DNA from: Chrysoporthe austroafricana
Taxonomy: Eukaryota > Ascomycota > Sordariomycetes > Diaporthales > Cryphonectriaceae
NCBI GenBank assembly: GCA_001051155.2
Contig: JYIP02000001.1
Span: 1,426,001 to 1,490,000 of the forward strand
Length of the DNA: 64,000 nucleotides
Direction: 5' to 3'
The position numbers and the translations under genes are program-made. Of this stretch, positions 11,477 through 21,098 are shown in pieces (position 1 is the stretch's first letter; each line of letters starts with the position of its first letter). The notes beneath the pieces are model-generated. The model was not told the origin of the DNA and did not search any database. It saw only the letters and a list, made by a program, of their open reading frames with translations.

Positions 11477-12235
11477 GAACTCAGCTCTGCTCTCATTTTC
11501 ACCACCGAAAACAGGGTGCCATCGCCCAGATTGGTGGATGAACCTGTTGAGAATGAACCAAATGATTTCTCTCCATGCATGGAAGGGGACATTGTTGGCT
11601 CCAGATTGAGTTCGCGGTGGTATCAATGCTTGCCACTGATCATTTACGTAGACCTCGTCCATTGTATCCATCATCTGTTGAATGTGGGGCGATTCGTAAA
11701 TATAAGGCGACTCAGGCTGTGGCTCGCCAGGAAAAAGTATGTCCCATATCGATATCCATCGACCAACTTCCGTGTGCTGTGCCGTACGTTCATCTCGTGC
11801 GATTTCGCGAATGGTTTCGAACCTGGACTGCACACTTCTGACACTGGCATAGTTTCGCAATGTTGCTGCATCTTCACAATTTCTGGCTGCAATGTGTTCT
11901 ACCCAATCCTCTTGTGCTTGCCTACCCGTGAACTCCTTCATGCAGGTGGGGCAATAGAACTGATGCACACGGATGAGATGCTGTCGGACGTCGATGATAC
12001 GCCGTAGACGATACGCCAGACAACCCCGATGTGCGTTTCTGTCGTGAAGGTAGAAAGGGCATGCCAAAACACGCTGATCGTGTTCCTTCTCTGGCTTATC
12101 TGCATGTGGGTGCTCATCCTCTCCGTCCCCTTCCCGTCTCCGCTTTGTCTTTGGAGGTTTATTGTGGGCTGAGCCGGCCCCAGAAGGGTGAGAAGCGCTG
12201 TGGTGCGATTGGTGCCCTGTCGCAGACGATCCTGC
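11384..12235 (-). CDS. ACPF-type C2H2 protein, 5' end unresolved
   Basis: A minus-strand frame is open from 12235 to TGA at 11384-11386 (283 residues). It begins with a Ser/His-rich then basic-acidic linker (NKPPKTKRRREGDGEDE). The C2H2 module follows: LACPFYLHDRNAHRGC, a DVRQHLIRVH helix and FYCPTCMKEF. After it comes the second shared module (WISIWDILFPGEPQPESPYI). There is no in-frame ATG before the module, and a TGA at 12236-12238 closes the frame upstream. Either an upstream exon joins at an acceptor just after this TGA (GAGCAG), or the gene is truncated. It is convergent with the HET locus and overlaps its last 93 bp. The module is common in fungal proteins of unknown function; nucleic-acid or protein binding is only an inference. 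Confidence 0.55.
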   Translation of the reverse strand, partial: AGSSATGHQSHHSASHPSGAGSAHNKPPKTKRRREGDGEDEHPHADKPEKEHDQRVLACPFYLHDRNAHRGCLAYRLRRIIDVRQHLIRVHQFYCPTCMKEFTGRQAQEDWVEHIAARNCEDAATLRNYASVRSVQSRFETIREIARDERTAQHTEVGRWISIWDILFPGEPQPESPYIYESPHIQQMMDTMDEVYVNDQWQALIPPRTQSGANNVPFHAWREIIWFILNRFIHQSGRWHPVFGGENESRAEFSLSAVPRRPTLSNRGCASLTALRRFAFTKY

Positions 12236-14389
12236 TCATCCTCCTGTTCGTCTGCCAGCTCCAGGTCTCTGCCGGACGCCACATTGCGTAATGAAAGGGA
12301 TCGATGAAAGCAAAGAGCAACGCCGCAGCAGAACGCGACAAGTCTGACGTCAAACACAGCAGGTTGTTGCTTGTAGAAGCTTTCTCGAGAAGTTTCATGA
12401 ACAGGATATCGTCCACGATTCGCGAGTGACTCTGTTGAATTCGCCATTCTGCTGGGGAGGGCTTAGGCTTTAACCTATAATATACCTCGACAATTAGATA
12501 CCTAACCCTGTGGCTGAAGCCCGGCCTCCTCGCGACATTTATCAACTTGAGTTTCACGCAGTTGCGTGAGTATTGTCGAAAATTCAGCAATGACTCTTTA
12601 GAACGCAGGTGTGTGTATGTACTGGCTAAGCCTGCCTTGGGATGAGCCTCGCGGAGGGGCATCGAGGCTTTTTGGCAGCATAACGTTTCGAGCGACGAGA
12701 GGCATTCTTAGCAGCCAAGGGTGTGAACAGACAGGTCACGCAGAGGCTTATAGTTGTTCCCTGGACAATCGATGTTTGAATGCCTTCATATGCCATTTTG
12801 GGATGTGATTGCATGGCGGCATCAAACGGGAATATGGCAAGGTCGAGCGCAGTTCTCACTTTGTTCTATCTTTGTCTCACAAGAGATACCCAAACGCGTA
12901 AAGGAAACTCCCCATATTGTGGGGGAATACACGCTTCAGCGTGCAATGCGGGATCACTCCTTTGCGTACGCAGCTCAGCGCGGTTCGCCTCATCATGCTC
13001 ACAAATGCGTGTCGCGCTAGAGAAGTCCTCATCTAATTATATGCTTGATATATGCCCGCCCCTGTCCTTGATGATTGAGCATGAAGTCTCTCCACAAGAT
13101 ACAAATCTAGTTGAATTTATTAAAGCTACTAGTGAGTCCATTCATTGATCTATCCGAGTTGAGTGAGAGTGGCAATGATGATGCGGTGACCTCATGCTGC
13201 ACGTCAGCAAACACCACGTAAGAGACCCGATCAGTCTACAATGGCAGCGAGACCACCTGTGACCTTCTAATATTGACTATCAAACACATTGAAATTGACT
13301 GGTTTATCCACTGATAGATCTCGATGTCGTTACCAATTCGGACGACTGAGAGAGTGGCAGCACGAGAACAGTCAACCGCTCAATCCTCAACTAGTCGCCA
13401 CACTACCAGTTGGCTATTCTACAGAGTCAAAGCGAAAAGTAGCGATTAAAACTACTTTTAATTTTGAAAAGTCCTTCTGCAATGATCAAAATTGAAGAAC
13501 ACTTTTGTACAGGTAGTCCTTAATTACATGGTGGTGCGTGAAAGTGGTTTGACCAACAGCCTAGAAAAGATCGCGGCAGACAATGTGTGGCACACTGATC
13601 TGCGATAATCATTGGAGTATCACAGATATCTTTCGATACAAAGTGTTGATAGTGGTATATCTATCCACTAAAACTGGGGCGCATTCGAATTTAGTACATT
13701 TTACTGCATCATGATTTGGAGGCACGGTCTGAAGACAGCAAACAGGGACCTACAGTCGGTGGTTAAGAATGTCGAGTGACATTTTCCCATACAAACCACC
13801 TGGGCTGCGAGTTTGAAGGGTTTTGTAGGAGGAGTGAGAAATCCTTCCCGATGCTGTAGACGCTGCGATTACAGTGAAACATATCCATAGCTGGCTGTCC
13901 TACCATTCGGATAGATCACTCACCAGGCACCTAAACGCTTAGGCAGTTGGCGTCGAGGAGTGATTACACATTGGCTTAGCCACTGATGAGGTAGCAATGC
14001 AGCGTCCTGTACGCAAAGGCGTGTTGGACCCCACTACACCATTGTCGAGAGATCTCAGGCTACTGCAGTGGCGTTTTTTGGAACACTTTCATACACAGTT
14101 GCGTACGATGTTACGCATCCCTGGCTTCAGATGACACTTCTCTCCAATTCCGAGATACACCTCGCGTTAGTATTGTCGTGTGGCCGTCGTGATACGTCTT
14201 CCAGTAATTAAATGCCTGAAGCCGGTATAGATATAAGTCTCGTCATAGGTGTGATATCTTAATACCATCGTATTAATACTCGCCTCATCGTTATCCAAAC
14301 CAGAACATCACTTGTCTTCCTCATCTATTCGGCAAGATAATTCTGATACTTCACTGGCTTTGCAAATTTTCAGGTTTCAATGCTGAGCA
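12236..14389. other. Gene-free, A/T-richer stretch inside the accessory island
   Basis: No frame with a recognisable domain. The first few hundred bases may include an upstream exon of the minus-strand C2H2 locus; candidate ATGs exist near 12447 and 12288, but no splice joining them in phase was convincing. From 13000 to 14400 the sequence is A/T-richer, with runs such as TTTTAATTTTG near 13456. Confidence 0.5.
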
Positions 14390-15628
14390 ATGGAATGCTT
14401 TGATGTGGGAAGTCAGGATGACCTGGCCACGTTTCCATTGTCAGTTATGGTAGATACAGAATGGGGAGTCGGTCAACATCAACACAGTTATGCAAACGAC
14501 GATATTTAAAACAAGCGCACACTGACGGAGGATGCTGAATGTTGGCAGCTTCTGCCCGATCTCACCTCCGGCGCCGATGAAAGCCCCAGCCTCCTGAATT
14601 ATAATTCACAACACTATGCCGAGTTTCTCGAGTCCACCCATTTGTCATGGGTCGACTTCAAAGGATCCCCTTCGAACTCAGCCTGGGAGAGTCCAAGATA
14701 TGGACCCCGGGCTTCTGAACTTGGCGAAATTATCAGATACAAAATCACACGCTCGTCTCAGGGATTAAATACCGAGGAACTACATCGAAAGGATGTTACC
14801 ATGGGCACAGCTAATGACAAGTCTATGGCTACTGTTTCCCAAGTAAGGGGCACAGTACCCAAGGTCATGGAAGGAGCCCCGGCACAGTCAGCCGATGGAG
14901 AGTCTAACAAACGTCGGGGTCCTTTGGCTTGTCCATTCTGGAAGCGGGACGCTCAAAAACATCTGAAATGCCAGAAGTACGCTCTGCATCGTATCAAAGA
15001 CGTGAAACAACACATCCATAGGCAGCACAGAGAGCCGGACTACTACTGTGCCCGATGCCATGAAACTTTCACGAGCAGTGATGATCGAGATAAGCACACT
15101 CGCCGCTCAAATTGCCCGCAGCTTCTCAACGCACGAATCGAAGGCATTTCGGATGAAAAACAACAAGAGCTTCGAAAGAACACCTATCGGGGCTGCGGTG
15201 TCGAAAAGCAGTGGTATGAAATATGGACAATTCTCTTTCCCAACGACCCACCTCCTGAGTCGGTTTACATTGGCAACCAGATCGAGGAGATGGTGTCGTT
15301 ACTTCGCGGTTTGTGGAAGGGCAAACGCTCCAAAATCATGGCTAGAATACTCGAAGATGGCTGCGCTCAATCTCACATCACTGTGGCCAAGATTGTGGAT
15401 TCAGTCTTCGATATGTTGGAGATGGAGGCGTCTGGTTCCATGTATTCGGATGCTGTAGCCCAACACACGACTCCGGAGAAACAGCCGGCCAAGCGGCAAC
15501 GCTCGAAATCCTCAAAAGGACCCACAAAGCGGTATACATCACCTCTCGTCCTAGGGAAAGAACAGACCATTGCTCCTGAATTCGATGTGGAGGCCGATTT
15601 CTCTTTCCAAGAGCTATACAAGCAGTGA
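14390..15628 (+). CDS. ACPF-type C2H2 protein
   Basis: This is the best-preserved member of the local family. The module reads LACPFWKRDAQKHLKC, DVKQHIHRQHREP, YYCARCHETF and then KQWYEIWTILFPNDPPPESV. The C-terminus has a basic KRQRSKSSKGPTKR patch before a short acidic end. The start is ambiguous. ATG 14801 sits in ACCATGG and would give 275 residues. ATG 14390 is in the same frame, but a TAA at 14507-14509 intervenes; a phase-0 intron 14450-14515 (66 nt, GTAGAT...CAAG) would remove it and give 390 residues. Otherwise the upstream part is a decayed 5' end. The frame between 14516 and 14801 looks coding (for example CWQLLPDLTSGADESP). Function unknown. Confidence 0.6.
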
Positions 15629-17221
15629 CAATGGTCAAGTAAGCGGTTGACCTGCGGTCTCGAACATAGGCCTGCTGTTTGCAATACCACTTTGGATCCA
15701 ACATTTCTTTTCTGCGCCGAGGTTTGGAGGTGGTTTGCTCGGATCTCCTCTTATTCATAACATGTACTAGGAGTGGATGGGAGTTGCTCACCGCGAAGAC
15801 AATGATCTTGGGCTTCTCCTAAATCTCATGAAATTAATGCAAAGCTATGTGGGAGGAGTGGCCGTTAGGGAGGATTGTAAATGGGGCCTGAGATGTATCG
15901 CAGTTTGAAGTATTGGCAAAGAGATATGGTTCTTCCTAATTGTAAGACTGCCATAGTGACTGCTATCAACAGATTTGAATGAAGATGTGTAGGCAGGTGA
16001 TTTTGTTCTTCGGCTGTCGGCCTCAGTAGTGAGAACGTTGCTATGCATCTATGATGGATGTTTTGAGAGGTCTCGCTCCGTGTTATCTAGTGTCATCAAC
16101 AGAAACTTACAGGAAAGTACCATACGAATCCATTTGAGTTGCTCGAATGTTCATCCACCGTTGACAACTCAAATGAGCCCCGGCGGGAAAGAAAAAAAAA
16201 TAGACAAGTTAGTTTTTAAAAAGGATCTAGACCGCAACATGATGCCTATCAGTAAGTCTCTTGTAAGCCATATTTCCCGAGAATATATCAAGGGGTTCTT
16301 TTTCTTTCAATTACCTAGATATCCCTTTTCCGTGTCTCTCGGGATACAGAATTGTCCAAAACTTTGTCCTTGCCTATCTTAGCACTTTGTGAAAGGACGC
16401 ACCTTACCCTCTTTAGCCGGGCGTGCTAACCAAATTTTTGCCTGGAGACCAGAACTAAGGTGGTGAATCTTCTCAACATGGATGGATTGAAAGATTTATG
16501 CTCGGCTCAAACTGCGCACTCCTCGTCCATCACGACTTGCGCTTAGGTGTTTTTGAGATCAGATGCTCAGAAGAAGACCAGAGACTAGGCGACCGCTCAC
16601 ATATACACACTCTTATACCAGAAAGTAACTCGGGCTACCAGGGACTAGATAGAAAAATCACATGCAACTCAGAAAGCTAATTGCGGTGAACATCGTATCA
16701 GATAGATTTGCCAAAGCCTGTTCCCCAAGGTTATCCGAGCCCGCATATCTCACTCAACCTAGCAGCCAGTACAGGTAACATCACCTGGCATATTACTTGA
16801 GAATTTAAATCATCGCAACGAGCCCTTGTAACCCCCGCAAGATTCGTGCAAGGCGCGGTGACTCGTGGTAGATGTTTACCAGGTCTACTTCGACGAGAAA
16901 GATTCATCTTCGAGACGAAAGATTAGTGAAGATGGGACGAAGCGCATTGAATGTGTTCGCGACCGAATTAGACACTAGCCAGACTCACTACGTACTGCAG
17001 TGTATGGTATATCCAGTAATCCCCCTGCTTTCCTCATGCCCGGTCAAAAGCATATGCAGCATGCACTCGCGTCAATCCTCCAGCGATTGAATTCCATTAC
17101 TACTTCTCGGCACGCGTAAATATACGCGATTAAGATCCCAAGACGCCCGTGCGCCCGTTACGGATAACTTATGCTCTCTTTTCTTCAGTTCCCGCATCAG
17201 CTCGCTCCCACTTTACATTGC
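15629..17221. other. Intergenic, no gene seen
   Basis: About 1.6 kb between the plus-strand C2H2 gene and the 3' end of the minus-strand GPI protein gene. It contains A-rich runs near 16190-16220 and only short frames without domains. Confidence 0.6.
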
Positions 17222-17884
17222 TCACAACAGGGCAGCAGCAACACCCGCGACAGCAGCCATCATACCACCGGCGCCCTTCGCGAGGTGAGCGGCGGAGTTG
17301 GCGGTCGACGACGACGTCGAGGTCGAACCCGAGGACGTCGCTGTCGAGGTGCTAGTGCCGGTTGTTGTGGCGGCGGCGGTAGCAGAGCTAGTAGCGCTAG
17401 TGGAAGTGGCCGCGACGGTGTTGGTCGAGGAATACTGGCTAGCGAGGGCACAATACTGGGAGACCAGGCCCTCGTAAGTGGACTGGCGCGCGTCACCAGG
17501 GCAGTTGTTGAAGCAGCTGTTTATTGAAGCTTTCGATCAGTATGTGTGCGTTGATCAGGTGGATGCGAAGCTGGTCAAGGCTGTTCTTGCTCGTTCCTAA
17601 GGGGGCAAAAAAAAAAAAAAAAAGGAAAAGGGGGTGGTTCTGTTTTCCCCTTTGCAAGGGAAAAGGGAAACTGACGTTTCGATGGCCTGATACGCAGCGC
17701 ACTGGCAGGAGTAGTCTTGTGTGCCACAGGCTTGCTGGTTCGCCTCTGTGCTGCTCAAGCAGTCCTCCACAATGTAATCAGCGGCGCAGGTCGAGGACGA
17801 CGAGGCGGCGGTCGTGGTGGTGTCCTGAGCCAGGACGGCAACGGGGGCCAAGATGGCGGCGAGGGAGAAGATAGTGGCCTTCAT
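17222..17884 (-). CDS. Ser/Thr-rich GPI-anchored cysteine-domain protein
   Basis: Two exons, 17884-17676 and 17516-17222, joined in phase across an intron at 17517-17675 (donor GTCAGT, acceptor CAG), give 167 residues. A signal peptide covers residues 1-19 (MKATIFSLAAILAPVAVLA). The mature part has eight cysteines, including CAADYIVEDC, CGTQDYSCQC and ETCFNNCPGD, as in the small secreted fungal family usually annotated as GPI-anchored serine-threonine rich protein. The spacing recalls CFEM domains but is not identical. A long Ser/Thr/Ala linker leads to a hydrophobic tail (AVAGVAAALL) expected to be exchanged for a GPI anchor. Likely location is the cell wall or outer plasma membrane; ligand unknown. 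The intron holds a 17-base poly-T tract on the coding strand. Confidence 0.8.
17607..17623. repeat. A17 homopolymer inside an intron
   Basis: Seventeen A on the plus strand, read as poly-T in the intron of the GPI protein gene on the minus strand. Length is likely variable between strains. Confidence 0.9.
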
Positions 17885-19036
17885 GTTGTATTTGGATTGG
17901 TGGTGATGATGTTTGAAGATGCGTGGTTGTGTGTAAAGACGTATATTTGGCTTTGTAAACAATCGGGTGCTTTCAATCAAGACGGGTTGAGAATGTGAAT
18001 GTTGTGATTGGAGTGGTGAAAGAAGTTTCAGCGAGAGACTTCGAACAACGATTACGAAACGAGAGGCAACACCAACGTCGTTGGAAATAGCGAGTGCGAT
18101 GCGCAAAACTTTGTTGACAGAGCAAGAGCTGAGCAGAAGCAGGAGCAGGAGCAGGAGCAGGAGCAGAGGAAGGAGGACGGCGGAGATGATCAACACGAGA
18201 AGCTTCTATAAAAGCTTAATCCTATGCCCCTTGTGCATCCCCGGGACGAGAAGGCTGCATTGGGGAAAGGAAGAGCGACCCTGGCACGGCCTGGCAAGAA
18301 AACAACGGTGAGCACCAGTGGACTAGCCCAGATTGAGGTCTAGCGGAAAAGAAAGAATGAGGCCACGGACATGGGGCAGTGGACGACGAGGGTGTTGTGG
18401 CATGATAGACTGAACTCGGATTTGACGCGCGAGCTTCGGGTCGCCAATCGATGAGGGCCGCATACTACCCAGTATTTCCAAGGCTGGAAACGCGGTGCTC
18501 CGAGCCCGCTTCAGGCCCATCACGAAATGCAATGTACTGCTATTCAAGGTTGCATGCATCTGGGCCGGGATTCCCTCCTGCAAGTGGGATAATCGGTAGC
18601 GAGATAATTGCAAGACCCTGGCTGGTAAACCCTACTATTGAACCACATGGAAGCATTGTCTGGTTTCGAATTGACGAGTTCAATTAGACAGACCTCCCAG
18701 GATGGATTCGGAGGTCTGAATCAATCAACTTGTGACTCTAGCCGACGTGAGCAAAAGCCCGGTGTTGTGTGTGGAGAGGTGTGGGAAGGCATCAGTGTGG
18801 GGGAGGTGAGGTGCATCGCTGCAACCTACGGTGCGACACAGCACTTGTGAATACGAGCGTGTAGCGTGTGCCGGAGTCGCCTCCCTGCTCGTGTTGGCGG
18901 CTAGGTATCCCGCCGAGAGGAGGCTTCGGATCCGAGTCGTGATGAGGTCCTTGGCGTTGGGATTATGGGCACCAGTATGCTGGCCACCGGCCAGGTGCCG
19001 AAGAGGCTCATCCGCAGCAACTCATGGATCTCCAGC
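17885..19036. other. Promoter of the GPI gene and 3' flank of the proton channel
   Basis: No gene seen in about 1.15 kb. The part next to 17884 is the 5' flank of the GPI protein gene and contains the AGGAGC microsatellite; the far end is the 3' flank of the proton channel gene. Confidence 0.6.
18132..18166. repeat. Hexanucleotide microsatellite (AGGAGC)n
   Basis: About five units of AGGAGC with imperfect edges, about 250 bp upstream of the start of the GPI-anchored protein gene. It is probably in its promoter or 5' leader. Confidence 0.85.
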
Positions 19037-19781
19037 CTACTCCTCATCCGAGGCCTTGAACTTCTTCAACTCGCCCTTCAGATCGGCATTCTCCTTCTCC
19101 AGCTGCTCGACCCTCATCTCGAGATCCTCCATCTGCTCGCTTGCTCCGACACTCATTTCCTCAATAATTTTCACTGGTGACTGGTTAACTAACTGGTGAA
19201 CGGGCCCCGCTCCGCTCTGCGGGCGGAGTGGGGTGAAAACTTACCAAAACGCCAGAGACGCAGGATGATCACGAGAGAAGCGACCTCTTCGACAACGCCA
19301 CGGGTGAGGATGTCGATGAGGAAGCTTGCGATGATGACCAAAGCATCGAATATGTGAAACCACGATCGGAGGTAACTGGGCAACTGTCAGCAAGATGCAC
19401 TATCCAGGGAGAGCGCGGAGAGGTTGAGAAGGATACCCACTCGACACCGAAAGCCCACAGACAGAGGATCAGCTCGACCAGGAACAGGCAGGAGAAGACG
19501 AGGCCGGCGTGCTCGAGCGCCTCGCGGACGTCCGGGACCCATGCGTCATCCTTGATCCTGCTGTCACAGTCGATCAAGGCGATGAGGATATCCGCCAGCA
19601 GGCAGGACACGTCGAGGGCCACCAGCGCCAAGATAAAATAGTGCTTCTGCTTCGACACAAGAAGATCTTGACATTGCCTTCGCCGCCTGTGGTACGCCTG
19701 GGCGGGTGCGCTCTGAGCCTCCTGGTTCGTATCATGCTCCCCCGAGAGGAGCGGCTGCTGCTCGGTGCTCTGCTCATCCAT
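19037..19781 (-). CDS. Voltage-gated proton channel (Hv1 family)
   Basis: Three exons (19781-19441, 19375-19245, 19173-19037) join in phase across introns of 65 and 71 nt to give 202 residues. Four membrane segments form a lone voltage-sensor domain: S1 about 48-70, S2 91-112, S3 118-137, S4 145-162. Key Hv1 positions are present: D57 in S1 (aligned with the selectivity Asp of human Hv1), D64, E103 in S2, D124 and D135 in S3, and S4 RLWRFVK with R153, W155, R156. The third S4 arginine is replaced by K159. No pore segments S5-S6 exist, which separates it from cation channels. Residues about 163-197 form a heptad-like coiled coil (MRVEQLEKENADLKGELKKF), the usual dimerisation tail. A dileucine-like QPLL lies near the N-terminus. 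It should pass protons outward across plasma or internal membranes when depolarised. The ATG at 19781 is the first in frame. Confidence 0.92.
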
Positions 19782-21098
19782 TGTAGACAAGCCGGCGAGG
19801 TCAGTTGGGACTTAGTAACGCTCTGTGCTCGTACTCGTGTCTCGTGTGCAAGTCAAGTGGGCGCGAGGCTGACAAGAGATTGATGCCAAGACCTTGGGCA
19901 GTATCGGCGGAGAGGCAAGGCTGCGGTTCCTACGGTTCTCCAGGACGGACAGAAATCAGGATTTGAGCAGATAAGAATAGAGCTGCAAGGAGGCGAGCGG
20001 GTGGCGCCAATCAGGAATCGCTTCAGGTGTGGACGCAGCCACCTTTACAGTGAGTGGCCTGCCTTTGTTTATGTGCGTGCCGGCAACCGAGAAGCTGCGC
20101 CGAGAACCTCAAACTTCGATTACGTAAGGAAGGCGTGAGGTCTCGAGTGCAATTGAAGCCAGAGGCTCGTTGGTTCACAGGAAAGTCGACGCAAAGTGTC
20201 CAAGGCCATGTGCCCGGAGCCGTGGTCAAGATTGGATGAGCTGGGGAGCTGAGCTGGGGAGCTGAGCCGAGGGCTGTTGAGTTAGATGCAGCTCTCGCGC
20301 CTAGCTCAATGTGGGGTTACACGGTCTTCGTCACAGTCACGGCCACAGTCACGGTCTATGTCCCTCGATGCCGATTCCGGCCTGACCCGAGGCATCGAAG
20401 TTCAGGACGTCAAGCTCGATATGGGCGAGCGGAAGGGAACCGTAGATACAAGTAGATTATATGAAAAGTGTAGGTAGGAGGTGCAACAGTTCCTTAGAAC
20501 CTTACTGGCGGGCTGATGACTAAGCCGTCGAGTAAGTCATGGACGCTGTCGGTTTGCCCCGCCGCGAAGCACCCGATGACTCTATTCAGACCTCCAATCT
20601 CTCTTCCCCTTGCCTTCCTTCTAACTACATCAGTCCACGGTCCTCTGTGGACCATCACGGTCTACTTTCTCTAGCAGGCCATCCCTCCCTCTGCTTAATC
20701 GCACCCTGTCCTCGTCAGTGCTAGACGACGATCCTGATATTGCTAATCCATCAGTGGATGCTATCAGCGACGTCACCTCCTTTACGCGTCTCTCGCTTCC
20801 GCGTGCTCCTCGGTGGACTTCGTTGATTTCGGCGGTCTTCCAGAGAGAGCATTGACGACCTGGACTGTGCCGGCCATCTTTGGGTCCTCTCGCGGTGGCA
20901 TCGACTAGACTTATCTACGGTCTCCGGAGCCCCCGGACACTCGTCTCGATTAGTCCTGCTTCCGTTTACATCGCCTCGTCTCTTGTGGCGTTGATTGTCT
21001 CCGCTGCAAGGCCCCCGTTCGTCCTCTCCACTACATCTTATGTCTTTAGAGCGTCTGAAACTGACGCACTTGCCAGTGCGCAAACATTCTCCTAGAAT
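19782..21098. other. Divergent promoter region between proton channel and RING protein genes
   Basis: About 1.3 kb between two divergent starts. No domain-bearing frame. An ATG at 20539 opens a 61-codon frame that ends before 21099 and could be an upstream ORF in the RING protein leader. Near 20237 there is a direct repeat of GAGCTGGGGAGCT. Confidence 0.5.

Noticed and set aside
13000..14389. RIP-degraded transposon
   Set aside because: The stretch is A/T-richer than its surroundings, but no terminal repeats or polymerase/transposase remnants could be recognised by eye; a composition and RIP-index calculation would be needed.
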